Of a stretch of 64,000 nt of DNA, positions 43,960 to 58,900 are shown piece by piece. Made by a program: the position numbers and the translations under genes. The DNA comes from Micromussa lordhowensis (taxonomy: Eukaryota; Cnidaria; Anthozoa; Scleractinia; Lobophylliidae). A model generated the notes under the pieces. That model searched no databases and was not told the origin of the DNA. It saw nothing but the letters and a program-made list of their open reading frames with translations. Each line of letters starts with the position of its first letter. Positions within the stretch are counted from its first letter, which is position 1. Location of the stretch: positions 32,167,229 to 32,231,228 of the forward strand of contig OZ026599.1 in the NCBI GenBank assembly GCA_964020085.1. The letters are read 5' to 3'.

Positions 43960-46900
43960 CTGCAATTGGTTAAAATTATGGCATGATCAACAGCGAATAA
44001 CAGGGCAGATCCTTTGTTTTATTTCAATTAACTCTCGCCCATATTGAGAAAGCTGAACAAAGGATTTGATAAAAAATAGCTCACGAGTTTTGCATGTGAT
44101 CGTTCCCAAACACCTTCAACAGACAGATAAATTTCGCGTTTTCAACACAGATTTAATGCCTCTGGTGGGTTCAAAAAAGCTGTATTTTATCTAGGTGAAA
44201 ACTCTGCTGGAAACAGTACCTGCTTTTGACAGGTTATATTTGTGTCATGACGTACAACAACACGTCCCTCTGATTGGCTACGCCTAAAATATCTGAAATA
44301 AACAAGTACCTTTTCTGTACCTGCACGGGCAGGGAGATAACAGAGAGTTCCGGAGTTTCATGGTCTATTTCGTTTAACATATGAGGGGTTTTCCCCTACA
44401 TGAGCGAGAGCACGAGGAGATTGCATCAGATTCTGACCTTGTTGAAAAAACTGCCTCTGGCAAAAATAACCTTGACGAGATGAATTATTCACAGAAGCTC
44501 TAACGAAGTGGAGTCGAGCTGTGAAAATAATTTTTTCTTTCCATTTCGCGGTCTGAGTAACGCCTCTTAAAATAGGAATCTTATAGCCTTACTCCCAGCA
44601 AAAATCCCATTCAGAAACGAAAATAACGTTATCGAATGTTTTGCTTCATGAATTATAACAGCAGTTTATAATTACTTGTGTGGTTCAAAACACGCCGAGC
44701 TCTAATGTATATTTTAATGTTGTACCGTCTTGTACAGTTGAAGTTTCGGTCTCGGCAACAATTGTCACGCTGCAATTTTTGAATTAATAGCCAAACTACT
44801 CGCTATTTGATAGAAATCCAACAAACAAAAAATATACATATACATCATCTTAGATGCAAAATATTTAATACCGCTTCAAGGAGATTTGACTATTCAATAG
44901 CTAAGAAAATTTAGTAATATATTATATGAACGCACGTATCAATGCAATTTGAAAGTAAAATTCAGTTGCGTGACAGATAGGTAGAAGCTGAATTATCATC
45001 TGGAAAGCACGTGAATTATACAAAGTCGATAAGATGTTTTTTCAGGCGGTTAAAACACATATTCCTGTTTCTGTCATACAAAGAAAATACAAAGTGAAAG
45101 CTGCGATGACAATATTTAAAAAAGTCCAACGATTTTGCTACAGTAAGTAAATATCGTCCTTATTAGTTTTTGCAATACAAGTTGAATTAATATTGAAAGA
45201 AAGCAAAAAAGAGCCTTCGTCATTTTGTACGTGCGAACTTGGATTCTGACAGGGCAACTCTGTTTCTGCCTATTCCCTGAAACCACATGATTAATTTCTC
45301 TGTTTCCTTCGCCGGATTTTATTCTTAAAAGGTTAGCTAATCTTCTTTTCGCCCAAACTTTCAATGACGTCATCGTTTGAGGGTTGCATAAATATCGGAA
45401 AAAGTGGTAAAAAAAACACACTGGTATTCGCAAACGCAATATGAACGCGCGGTACCGTTATTTTGGTAAAATCATTGATCGAAAATTGGCTCTGAATGCA
45501 AACGTCAACATCAGGTTTTCATCTCAAGAGCGAAAAGTAAAAAAAGGGAGCTTTCGTGCAAAATTTGAAACTCCCTAAGATACGGTTGTTATTTAAAAAG
45601 ATCAAACACTAAATATATTCCACAAAGTAATTGCTGAGATAAGCAATGCCCTCAAACAATATGGAAATGAACCTGCAATAACATCGGTAATAGCTTTTAC
45701 AGTAATTTTAATATCCGCTTACAGCTTGAAATAAATGTGCTGATCGTTAAAAGAGAGATAAAATCGACATATTAAATTGTAAATCGGACAAAATTTGAAA
45801 GGCTAACATGGTTTAACAACACGAAAAACACGTAACGAAGCTTAACACACAACGAAAATCAAATTAACAAACCAAGGTTACCGGTAAATATGCCTGGCAT
45901 CATTGCAAAACTCGATTTCCACGCAATATCAAGAAAGCTGCTGTTTTGAGTCGAAATGTCACGACATGCTTGAATGCCAAATCAAAAAAGAGTTCGTGAT
46001 AATTTGGGCCATTTTAAAAAGGGGATAAGCTTGTTTTATATCTAAACGGTTGCCTATGCGTTGTACGAATTTCCTCGTAACCGGAAACTCCAGTACATTT
46101 CATAGACCCCGTCACCTTGGGCGGTTTGTTTTCCCATTACAGACCACGTGACATTTTCTAGAGAATTGTTCTTTTATCCATCGAAAAATTATTCATTCGC
46201 ATACACGCGACCATTTGAAAATTCAAGGGTGTCATCACATGGTCTGAAATGGGGCAACGAACACCGCCTAAGCTAAAGAGGTCTATTTTATTATTAGAAT
46301 TTTTTTTCCCGGAATTCGAGGAAACCAATTCAATGCCGTAAACAAACATTCACGCCTTCCAACACGCGAACTGAATAGTTTTCACAGCTTTAATTTGTGG
46401 TAAAGCAAAATTATCTTTTTTATTTGGCAGTTTAAACAACACCATTGAAGTGAAAGCTAGTGATGAGTACATTATTGTGCAAATTTATCATCTCGGTCAT
46501 AATGGCACCAAATGTTTCTATCCTTTATGTAGAAATCTTGTTTGGTGACAAACGGGGATGTGACAAAACTCCTGCAACAACCTCGTTCCAGAGTCTCTCA
46601 AGGGACGATGAGAGACCCTGGGAACGACGTTGCTACAACAAGAGATGTTTGTCCGATGCCGTAGGTGGCGCAGTTCATCCAAAAAGAGAATCATCCCGAC
46701 CATCCCGACATAGGGCATTCCGAAATTGCGCGGGGAACTGGGGCGAGTTTCAAATTGTAACCAATCGATAAACTGACGCCACCACAGGAAAGGTCACGTT
46801 GAGAGTAGTCATTTGACCAAGTTTGATGCTTTTAGGGGGAACAGAGACCAAGTTATGGACCTTGAAACATGGTTCAAAATACGTACAAACGTATCTAATG

Positions 46901-49420
46901 TTGAGACAGCGCCCCCCAAAACCAAATTAAACGAGAACCCGAAGGCTGCAGCGATGCCAGTGTAGAGTGATTCCCCTTAACAAAATCCCGCCACCACATG
47001 CTCTCAACTCTGATGTTGCCATAGCAACTGTCAAAAACTTCGGTAAACCGTGAAAACATTAATTTGCTGCTTTTCTTCGAACCGCGGCAAATAGCAAATA
47101 TAAGCTCTTAATTTTTTTTCCGTTTTGTGACATCTGTAAAATCCTGTAATTGACCTACCAATTGAAAGAAGTTGAGATAAAATCGCGTATGTTTGTCCAT
47201 TTTTAAGAGTATCACGGAAATCATACAAACTTTTAAGGGTTTATATGGTTTGTCTTAAAATTAGAGACTTTTGTATGGATTTTGAACCATGTTTCAAGGT
47301 CTATAACTTAGACTCTGCTCACCCTAAAAGCATCAAACTTGGTCAAATGACTACTCTTAACGGGATCTATCATGTGCTGGTGTCAGTTTATCGATTGTTA
47401 AAAATTTGAAACTCGCCCCAGTTCCCTGTGCAATTTTGGAATGGACTATTAGAGAGACCCGGATTGTTATACCAATGTCTCGATGACTACAAGTAGACCT
47501 TCTTTCGCTTAGCGACTGCGTGAAATCCTGGCTCGCCCTTAGGGATTTCGATGCAATTCAGTCTTCCTTCTCACGGAAATTCATCAGGGGAAAAAAGAAA
47601 AACAAAAAACAAAAAGAAAAAATAGAAAAGAAACTTCTCCCATATCTCCCAGTCGCTTTGAAATTCATAAATCAGTGCACGTAGATCTAAGTTACCTCAG
47701 TAAAAGTCGAAACAAATATTAAAATAGGATCCCAAAAATATATACTATTAAAGGATCTAACGAAACAGTGTTTCATAAAACAACAATCCCGGACAGAACT
47801 GTTGAGACAGTTCTAAAATATGTTGTTTATGCGCGTGATAAATACCACGTCATCAAAACAAACAAATTCTCCCCACTTCCCACCCCCTATTCGATGTTGT
47901 TTGAGTCTGAAGACCAACGCATACAATTCTTGTGCTACCCAAGACAACATTGCAAGAGGAGAGGGGGGAGAAGTGCTACCACGTTTGGAATTTTGCCCAG
48001 AGTAACAGTTAAATCCAGGTTTTTTTTCAAGTTGTCTCAAGTAGTTTTATCCAGGGTTGTAGCAAGAAATTTTCCATAGTGTTGGCTATGTATTATGATA
48101 CTGTATGCATGATATAAATTGGTTTTGCCAACTCCTGAGAGAGAACCCAAACAACCGGAATCTGAATAGCTGTGAAACAGTGAGAATTTGCGATGTCATG
48201 CTCTATATATTATACTAACAGTGAGTAATAAATTAGAAATATTTTACACTTAAAAACCGTGTATATATTAACTTATTTCTGATATAAATACATATAGGAC
48301 AAAACATCTCAACCAAAAGAGGTCACTACAGTAGAATTTTGGGATTACCTAACGCTTATTTCTCAAAGCGAGTCTTGCTGTCTATCCTTTCATATGAAAA
48401 TGAGGTTTCATTCAAATGTAAATTAAACTCCTTTTCATATGAATGGTTGTGCATTAGGAATTGCGTTCATAGATAGGCTAAGGTGAACTCAGAAATGAAC
48501 TATTAGTATAAACCCTTCAATCCACACCTCACAATATAACATACCCCACGAAAGTGATGATACATAATAAAAACCGTATAAATGTCAAGTCATCTCCTGC
48601 CCTCAGCCTAATTAATACCCAGAGATTAGGCTGAAGACGGGAGATTTCAGGCTATACAAGCATTTCTGGGTATACACACCTTAAAACACACTATCATATT
48701 ACTGAGTTTCTGTATTATTAATGGCTACCAGAAGATAAGGTAGCCTACCTCTCCGATAGAAGAGACAGCTAATACTGATAGATCAATAGCGCCCTGATAT
48801 GAAATTCCCACCTCAGGAGATGGGGGATATTCTAAGAAAAGTTGTTAGGTGACTCCTTCTCAAGTGCCTTCAAAAGATCGCGCGATGCTTTTACCTTAAA
48901 ACTACCTTGCACCAATACGATTTTGTTGGGATTGCCAAAGAACACCTGTACCACACCCAGAGTATTCACTTGACCGCCACTTTGCATCTCCGGGTCAGCA
49001 TTTCATAAATACCTCCCCCCAAGGGCCGCGTCTTCCAACTTAAGAAGGTATCCACCAGAAGTTCGAGTAACATCGGTTCGCAAACGTCTGTGGGACTGTT
49101 ATAAATAACTTCTTAAAAGAAATCATTTCTACCAACACCAAATGTCGAAAACAAATTTTGAAGTTCATATGAAACACTTGAAAGTACTGGTGAAATGAAA
49201 TCGATGATGAAATTTTACAAGTGTTTGCGCAATTTCTCTGAACTTTGACATTTACTTTCTCGAGTTCCCAATGAAAAATTGTTTTTGGTGTTATTTCAGG
49301 CAATAATTTATATCTCTAGCTTTTAGAAAGTGCAAAAAGGATTTTGATATTCTTAAAATTCTTTTGGTACAAGACTTTTTGTCCACTGAAAACTGAAATG
49401 TCCTATCGGATTCCGTCTTA
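43960..49420. other. Gene-poor intergenic region
   Basis: It lies between the 5' end of the SLC16-like gene and the 3' end of CEP63. Reading frames here are short, AT-rich and motif-free. It includes the large fold-back element at 46716-47443 and a small hairpin at 48592-48644 (CTCCTGCCCTCAGCCTAAT and its complement). Promoter elements of the SLC16-like gene presumably lie just right of 43774, but none is distinctive. Confidence 0.5.
46716..47443. mobile_element. 728-bp fold-back element with about 184-bp inverted arms
   Basis: The left arm 46716-46899 (CATTCCGAAATTGCGCGGGG, later GTCATTTGACCAAGTTTGAT) is matched in reverse by the right arm 47259-47443 (ATCAAACTTGGTCAAATGAC, ending TTTTGGAATG). 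Identity looks roughly 85 percent by eye. The 359-bp centre has no coding frame. No transposase is visible, so this is a non-autonomous or solo fold-back element. Confidence 0.8.
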
Positions 49421-49424
49421 ATAA

Positions 49425-49584
49425 AGTCGAACCTACAGTAGGCGAAACACCCTCGGAACCAGAAAACGTGTCCACTTCAGAGAGGTGGCCGCGTATGGAA
49501 GATTAAAAATGCAGTGTCTGTATGTGGCTGGGACTGTTACTAAGTGTCCGCTCAGGGGAGGTGTCAGTCAGCGAAGGTTCGACT
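49425..49584. mobile_element. MITE-like element with AGTCGAACCT / AGGTTCGACT ends
   Basis: The termini AGTCGAACCTACAGT and AGCGAAGGTTCGACTGT are inverted repeats about 160 bp apart, with AGAGGTGGCCGCG inside. It lies about 85 bp downstream of the CEP63 stop, possibly inside its 3' UTR. Confidence 0.5.
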
Positions 49585-49667
49585 GTGGTATCAACTGCAC
49601 GGTTGCTTTTCTTCTGTACCAAATTTTAACACGTTCTTATATCTGGCGATACAGTCTCTTCCAGTTG

Positions 49668-49931
49668 TCACGTGTACTTCTGTATAATATATTCCGTGTT
49701 GGTTTTCAAGTCTGCTATTCTTCTGTCCAGAATTCGCTCCAGTTCTTTCTCTCGTCGATTCTCCTCCGCTAAGAAGTCCGATGTGATAGAGGAGCGCCTG
49801 GCGCCCAAAGGGGTGACAGGCCGCTGTGGGAAAAAATTGAAATGCAAATGAAGTGCATAGTTTTCGCAGGCAATTTTCTACAAAGAGAGCGTACAACTTC
49901 TGCAAGAAAAAAGAAAATTGATTTCTCAAAC

Positions 49932-49971
<40 letters not shown>

Positions 49972-52900
49972 CCGTGAAGGAGGTTTGGATACCCGGTCTT
50001 AATTAGCATAGATTTTGACGATTTTACCTCTCCGTTTTCTCCTTAGTTTTTGTTTCGATTGAGAAGATATATCAAACACTCGAGACAGTGTTTCATCGGC
50101 TATCCAAACACCTCGAATTTCGTCAAAAATACTCCGCTGCGCGTCGTATTTTCAACTCTCTTCTCGGTGTTTGGATATCCCGATGAAACACTGTTACTCG
50201 TGTTTGATATATTACTTGAAAGGTTTATCTACATGTACCTACCTAAATGACTATTTCCATGAGCGGGCAAGATAAACCAAATTCTTCGCTGTGATTGGCT
50301 ACCCAAACGGGCAAGATGTCGTTGTCTCGCCCGTTCGGGATTACGTGTAATGTCCAGCAAGAAAAATTTCCCAGAGGATCATTTTTTCGGTGTCCTTTAT
50401 CCTATATAATAAATTTTATTGACCAAGCTTGTTCGGTCGCGATGGCTGGATATTGGCCTCGTTATGATTTTGCGTGGTTATGGACCTCGACGCCGAGTCG
50501 ATCCAGAAAAAAGAACGCAAATAGAAAGAACTTTACCAATCTTCAACCATCTTGACTTGACGCTTGGTCAATAAGCTATACATAGGTGTGGTATTCGTTG
50601 GGCCTATTTATAGCAGCTTCTGCTTACCTCAGAGTCTGAAGGAGCCGGGTCCGCGTTCAGGTCGGCATAGGTCAGCGCTTCAGTATCCGTGTAACCGCTA
50701 CTGGCGCTAGTGTGACTCACATCCACGGGCCTTCTGGGGACATATTCAGGAAGGACCTTACTTGTGGAGGACATCAGAGGCTGAGGCGCACCTGACGGGA
50801 GAGATGTAGGCACCGATGGTTGATTAAAGTCGTAACGTTAGCACTCATTTCCCGCACACGAAAGGATATTGCGGGAAATGTCACGCGGAAGAAATACTGG
50901 GAAGACAGGCTTGGCTGTAGATGAGCTGTCGTTTTGCAATCTCTCTATTGATGGTTCATAAGCCAGCTTCTGGTCTTAAAATGTTAGACAACGTAGAATT
51001 TGGTCATTTCACGATGTTGTTTTATAACGCACGTGCAAAGCCAATGTTCTGCTCATTAAATGTTTTGTTTAGCCACATTCCCGCTGATACGCAGGCTAAA
51101 GGAAGTCATGACAAAGGTATCCTTACCATTATCTCTCTGATCCGCTGCTGTTGCGTTGCTTTTCAGTCGCTCATTCTCCATCTGCAGATTGTGCAGTTGC
51201 GTCTCGTATTTCCTGATCGTGGCTTCAAGACGACCTTCTAATGACGCCACTTTGCGACCAGACTCGGAACGGAGCTCGCTGTGGCGTCTACATAGAAAGC
51301 AAAAGATTATTGAACTTGGGCAAACAAACCGAGACATGTATACTGACTACACTTCATGTAGAACTTACTGTTCTGTCGGATCAGCCTCGTTTAAACACAG
51401 CGAAATCCCACCCGACATGAGGCCGTGCAACTGCCGTTTCCTTCCCCAGAGCCACCTGTCCATCTTAGCCAGCGGGGCCTGAGCACGAGAAAAAGGTGGC
51501 CCTGGAGACGAATGATATCATTGGCTAGATTTTCGGACTAAGATTTTCACTAATTCAATCCTGGTTTTTCCCCGAACTTATCCAGTGACTTCATCTCTGA
51601 CCAAAACCGTACTATTACAGCACCTTTAGATCTTCTTAAACATACTTCAACGAGTGGAATTTTCAGCACAAGTTAAATTCTGGCTGGGAGTGATACTCAT
51701 AAGGTTCTGAAAATTCCTTTGGCAAGCCAGTTTTTAACTTCCCGAAGGTCTTTACATGGTATGGTGTACATGAGCGAACGGCTTTAGTTCGAAATCAACA
51801 AGCTATGATCATACAACTCCTCAAGCCTCGTCCACACTATGGAGGAAGAGTTTCACTCTCTGGAAACGCATCAAATGTTTTCCGTTCATACTACGCCGGA
51901 GGATTGAAAACGCAACAATCACCGGTGATTTTGAATGTGTCTTTGAGGAAAACTCGGTCAGGGAAATCACATGATTATCGTGACGCCGTCGGTTTCGCAA
52001 AGCGCCGTTTTCAAAATGTTTTCCGTACACATGAAAACGAAAAGCCGGCGTTTTCAAATTCCTCCGGTTTGAAGAGCGTTTTCGAAAAGCTCAATTTTTC
52101 CTGACGGATTAGTGTGGACGGTAGGCCTAACCAGAGAAGTCAATCTCCATTTTCAAATTCCTCTGGCACAGTGAGGACGGGGTCTCAGAGATGGTACCCA
52201 CTCCTTTGATTGTACCTGAACTCGTTGTCCTTGATGTCAGCTAAAGCATCCTGATTTTTTCTCAGCACGCTCCTGTATTTGTCTTGATATTTGGCTTCTA
52301 ATGTAGTTAGTTCCTCGCGAAGCGTGGCTACTTCAGTTCGTAAGTTTCTGTTGTCATCCTAAAATTAAAAAAAGGTAAAGCAAGCTCTGCATACGAACCA
52401 AGTAGCCCATCAGTCCGGCACTTAACTCCGGTTTCTGTAGCATGATTGAAGTGACTAGGAGAATTTCTACTACCCCCTGAAAGGGATGCTAGTCCATCGC
52501 AGGGTTACTCCCCAGCATTAAGTCGCCGGTACCCATTTATACACCTGGGTGGAGAGAGGCACTGTGAGAGTACAGTGTTTTGCCCAAGAATACAACACAA
52601 TGTCCCCGGCCAGGACTCAAACCCGGACCACTCGATCCAGAGTCGAGCGCACTAACCATGAGGCCACCGCGCCTGCACATCTAGGCTCGATTTCCGCCGG
52701 AGCTTATTTCTCGAAACAGCCGCTGGTAATCGAGTCTACTCCAACCACATCCTAAAATTAAAGAAAGGGGTAACTGAGAGAAAACTGAGTTTCTGCTGCC
52801 TTTCTCCTTCAAAACACAAACACATGAAGACAACCGTTAACCGGACTACAAAATTTGCCGTGTTGATTATTGACCGCATCTTACATTTATTTCTTGAGTG

Positions 52901-55900
52901 CGAACTCTTGGCTTACCTCTAGTTGACCAATAAGCTGCAGGTTGCCACTGTAGAGGTCTGATAAATCCTACAATGAATGATGGAAACATGTCTTATTATA
53001 TGGCTAGCTCTGCGAGTGACAAGATCAGCCAAATCCTGCATTGTGATTGGTCACGCGAAAAAGATGAGGCTATCTTGAGCGATAAATCGTTTATGATAGA
53101 CGAAGCTTGTTCGGTCAAGATAGTTGGATCGTCTTGCTCATTTCTAGACCTCGACGGCGTCTCGATCCATAAACACGCAAAAAATAAATTAGGCAGTATC
53201 TAGCTATGTGGACCTCACGTTTAGTCAATAACATATATATACTCCTAGACAGAGAGAGACACTGCAAAAAATCACAAAATAATGATCCAAGTCAGGTTTG
53301 AAGCTTTACTGGCCTCTCCAATCCATAATCTTGTTTTGATCACCGGTCGTGTATGGGACAACTCTGTAGAAGAACAAGCTCTGCTCTTGAACATGACCCG
53401 AGACTCACCGTTAACTGATCATTTAGCGCCGTGTCTCGTAGATGTCTGTTTTCAATTCGCAAGGCTTCAAGTTGCGCGTTCGTTACCTGAAAAATACCCA
53501 CAAGGGAGGAAAAACAATTTTGAACACTTGACCATCGTTTTCTAATTACCCTCAAAACGTAGACACGAACAGTACCTTCAACATGCAAAATATATTTTTT
53601 CAGTGGCGCAAACCTATTCTACCCAAGCCATACTTCTCGATAAACTAAGCTTGAAAGCATTCAAGCAAACTCTCATTCAATCATAACTAACCCTAATGTT
53701 AAATAGCTCGGGTTTTTTCAGCGTTCTTCGCGCGCACACTGCTTGAGTGTCCCCCCTCAACCCACACATGCGCACACCGTAGGTATGCACATCTTCTCGT
53801 CTTACCTGGAGTTCAGCGGCTGATCTGTCATGTTTTGCGTTTGTTTCTCGAAGATCTTTTTCCATGCGTTGAGCTCGTTCGGTAATGGATGCCATGGCAG
53901 CGTCCCTAGCGTCAAACGACAACAAGGAAAGAAAAGAAAAGAAATGGAAAGATAAATTTCAGGGACAGCCTATATCACAGTAGCACAGAACTCAAGTTAA
54001 CTGCTGCTTACATTTGAGCAGAAACGAAGAAAGTTTGATGAGCTGTCTGAAGTCAAAGAGAATGAACCATTCCTTTATTGATAAGCGGCAATTACTATTT
54101 AGTGCAATTTCTGTAAGCGCTAATTCCGTGGGTCCAAGGAAAAGTAAACAAAAGAAACAAACAAACAAACAGACAATGAAAGTCACACGTAAAAATCACC
54201 TTTTATGAAGTTCAGCAGTCATGTTAGCAATCTGTGCCTTCATACCGTCCACTTCAGCCTGATGTCCATCTCCTATAGTTGAAATCCTCTCCTTCAGCTG
54301 CAGATTGAGAAGAATCATTCACATGTCCCTTAAAGGGCCTAACTCACCACACCTTAGGGCATTCTGTTTATTTTCGTTAGTTATGAGCTCAGAGCAACAG
54401 TCTTAATAGATAAAATCGCCGCCAAAACACAAGGAAGAATTATTTCTGAACATTGTAAATAGCACATCCATACAAATTGACACAAACTTGAAAAATGTCG
54501 GCCCAACTTTTTTCAAAATGGCTCTAATGCAATCTGTTTCAATCTCCTTCAATTTTCTGCATCCATGCCTCTGTTTGGCATTCCTGTGTTTCTTTCTGTG
54601 TATCCTGATTTCTCTAGCACGATGCGACTAGGAGTATTTCTACTCCCCCCTGGATGGGATGCTAGTCCATCACAGGGTTACCCCCAGCATTACGTTCGCC
54701 AGTACCCATTTATACACCTGGGTGGAGAGAGGCATTGTGAGAGTTAAGTGTCTTGCCCAAGAACACAACACAATGTCCCCGGCCAGGGCTCGAACCCGGA
54801 CCGCTCGCTCCGGAGTCGAGCGCACTAAAATACTGAGCTGGGGTTTAATTGGTTTACCTGGCAACTATAAAGCTGAACCCAACAAAACCACTAGTCTAGA
54901 ATTACACAAGCTAAGAGTGCTGCTGAAAACCACACAACGGATGATCTAAATTTGGACAGAATTTTACTTAGTAAACCACAGTTCTCAAACCTTTGAATTT
55001 TCCAGCATCAGTTGTTTGAGGTCATTGTCTTCTAGGAATTTCACCTCCTCCTGCTAAAAATACAAAAGGAAACCATCATCATTAATCATGCTTCACACTT
55101 ACAGAACTGCCTGCTGGTGCATGGAAGGAAAAACTGTATGAAGAAATGTCTCGTCTAACAGCAACATCACTTAACATTGCACTACATGCCAGCTGTAAAA
55201 CTTACCTTCCTGCAAACCTCTGCTTGTAGTTTCGAAATTTCATTTTTACTATTTTCCAGTCTGTCGAATGGAAAGAAGAAGTGTGAGGGATGTCTTTCAT
55301 TTGAACAAGCACAAAGCAAGATTTTCCGAGTTCCAACTTAGATTAACTTACTTTTGATTCAAGTGGTTCAGTTCATTCTTCTGATATTGACTTGCATCAA
55401 CTTGTGACCTGCGTGATAGGAATATTAATTAAAACTATAATGACTTGAAACTCTTAGTTTGTTATTGTTGGATGTGAGGTGGCTTAGCTGTTAGCGCGCT
55501 GGACCAAGGATCCACAGGTCCAGGTTTGAACCTTTTTTGCTTTCGCTAAGCCTCTCTCCAACCAGGGTACTGGCAAAGTTTATATTGGGGGGTAACCCAG
55601 TGATGGACAAGTGAACCTTCCAGGGTGGGGTGGTGGGGGTGAAACTAATACCAGATGCTTCATGCTACAGAAAAAAACAAAAAAACAAAAACAAAAATAT
55701 ACCACATGATTGTCAGATCTAGTAGCGGCTTCTAGCATGAACTTACAGCCATCAAATCTCAAATCTACCTGTTCATAAGAAAGATACATTTTCAACAATT
55801 TTTCCTTCTTCATTAAGGACAAATATTGTTGAGATCACAGTGAGCCCAAAGGTGTCTTCCAGCCTTCAATGAATTATTTAAATTTCCCCTGACTTTTCTT

Positions 55901-58900
55901 CAAAATGTCAATTTTTCCTGGCTCAAAATAAAATTCCCTGACTTTTCGATGACCTTGAAAAAAAAAATTTTCCCTCAAGATTATCTGATTAGTTCTGTGG
56001 CAACCCTAAGGGTAGTCGTGTGGGCATGTAGGTGGGTAAGTGGGTAGGTTAGTGGGTGGATGAGTGGGTAGGTAGGTGGAAAGGTAAGTGCATACGTCGG
56101 TTGATGGTTGGGTGGATGGGCTGGTGTGGGTGTGGGTTGCGAGGTAGGTGGATAACAGATAGAAAGGTAAGGATGAAAACAGTCATTTGAAACTTGAAAA
56201 TCTGTTGTTAGTACATGTAGCTTACTCTATCTCCATTCGGCTTGTTCTAAGATCCTCCTTTAATCTCCTCACTTCAATATTTTCTGTTCTTCTACTTACG
56301 TCCTCCAATTGCCTGAAAATGAGTCAAGAAAATATTGAGTATATATGTAGCAAACATTTTCCCACACCTTGATATTCAAGACAAAGTAGCCAAAAACATG
56401 ACTGACAAAATACAAAACCAGGGCATATGTGTCATACCTGATAACCTCATCCTTCATTATCAAACTCTGCTCCATTTTAGACATGTCTTCTGTGTGCTGT
56501 CTTTGGTCATCTTCTGCTGCCTGCAGTCAATAAAAATAAGATCACTGTAGATATTTTCACAGCCTGAAGCTGTAGAAAGCTCAGGGCTCAAAATATAAAC
56601 TCTAGAAGCTTAAGAAACCCTTTCGTTAGGATGTCAGAATTTGTAAAGACAATGAAAGTACATTCAAGTAGTTTATTATCATATGAGCAGTCAGCAAGTT
56701 CTAATTCATGCATCTGCATGCACGTCAGTTGGCCTGTCACCATGATCATAAATCAAATTGTGGCAATATCTAAATTGATATTTAGCTTTGGGGAGTCATT
56801 ACGTCCACAATTTGTCTAAAAACCGTATTTAAATCTAAACAAATTACCCGTTTCAGACAGATAAATTGTCTCCTGAAATGTTGGATAATTTGTCTCCAGT
56901 ATATTGTGTCATTGTGACAGTCAATTGGTCTCAAACAAACTTTTTACAAAGAAAAAAGGTGGCAAAATAATTAATTACCCTGATGAGATCATCTCTAGCT
57001 TGAAGTTCTAACTGCAGATGCGCATTCTCTTCCTCAAGACGCTGAAAAACAAATAACAATAAGACCATCTTGCGTGATTTAACAAATCAGGTCAAATCTG
57101 ATTTGTCAAATCAGGTCAAGCAGAGGGGGGTAAAGGGGAACCTTCCTTTTTTCTCTCGTTCTCCTCCCATTCCTATGTCTGCTGTAGAGGTAAACTGTTT
57201 TCGGTGAAATGTTATTTTGGGTTTTCATGCAACACTCCTCTCCACTGAAGTAGCGTAACGATGCAGAAGAAATATTTTTTTTTCCTCTACATTGTAGCTC
57301 CATGCACAACAGAGTTAATGATGTGGTTCAATTTTACCACTTAATACAATTTGGTATTTGCCATTGCTCTGAAGCATGTATAAGACAAATAATAAGAGAC
57401 AAAGGAAAATACCAAGCTGTACCAATAGTAATATTGAACCATGAAAACAAACATTACAAATCCAATTAGAAAACTTATTGTATACCTGAAGGGAAGAGCG
57501 AGTCTTTCTGAGTTCATCTTGCAGCTTGGCAAAGTCAGAAGCTTGCTCTCTGTTGGATGCAAGGGCTTCCTCTAAAGAACTCTTCAACCTAACAGAAATC
57601 CACATCACAAGAACAAGACATTAGCAAGGGGTGTCAAAATCTCTATGATTTGTGTTACTTGTTTGTATTGAAAATGCTTTTTAAATTCTCAAAGTAGTCA
57701 TTGAGCTTTCTTTGTGACCAAAACCAGTTTCTTGTACTGCGAATATATATTTTGTTCAACATTTACCTACTAATATCTTTTGACAATTTTTCAAGCAGTC
57801 ACACACTCAGGCTTTGAGTAATAGTAAAGTGAATAACCTTGGAACATTTGCATTAAAATTAGCAGAGGAATGTATCAGAAACGTGGATAAATTGTTAATA
57901 ATCTTACTGTTGAACAGTATCTTCAGTTCCATCACATTCATCCTTTGCACGTCCAAGCTGAAATGACGCAGTAAGCAATTGGTCACGCAAATATCACTGC
58001 AAAAATTTTTCGAAAAACACTTTCCACACTGGAGAGGTTCTTTTTCAGGAGGTAGTAGATTAGGGTGTTTCAAAACAATGAAAACAGTCTACAGCGTACA
58101 TGCATATAGGCATTTTTGCAAGAGATATTGTTTTGGATCTTTTTTTTCACATGTGGGTGGTGATAGTGGCTAGGGGCCCATTTCTAGAAAGCCCAGATAT
58201 TTTGCAGGCCCGCAAAGCCATTTATAGTTAATCTGTATCTAAAAACAGAGAGGTGTATATGTTGCAGGTCAAAATGAAATTCAGGTCAAAATGATCTTAA
58301 CCTAGTTTGATTCTCAATTTCCTTTGTCTTCTAACCCTAATTATTCATGAATAATTCGGGTAAAGAACAAAGGAATTTCATTTTAACCTGAATTTCATTT
58401 TGACCTGGAACATATATACGTCTGAATCTTCTTGTATGAAGGAACGTACCTCAGTTCATATCAAGATCATGTCAATAAAAAACAGTTGTGAATTCATAGC
58501 ATGAAATGTCGATGGCTTTCTGGGTGTGAAAACTTTTCCCAACCTTCAAGAAACAGGCCCCAGGAAAGGGGGAAATTAGGTTGAAAAACCCAATCATTTG
58601 CACAGGATGTTGGGATGATTTTTGCAGGTGATGAGTATTAGGAAGCTTTGTGATGTGCAAGCCAAGTTCAGGAGAGTGCCTTTACGAACCTGAGAATTTA
58701 AAGCAGCCATCTCTTGCTGATGATCCCGCTCAAGGTCTTCCATCATCTGCCTCCTCTTGTTCAGCTGCGCTTGGTATCCTAGCAACTGTTGCTAAGGAAT
58801 GAAATTGTTACAATAATTTAGGAGTATCATGCTAAGGTTATAACTTATGTTAAGATGAAGTCCGATTTCTAAAACATTATAATAAATATTAACAGTGTTA

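Noticed and set aside
45116..45439. 107-codon minus-strand frame
   Set aside because: No motif and no neighbouring exons; treated as chance in intergenic DNA.
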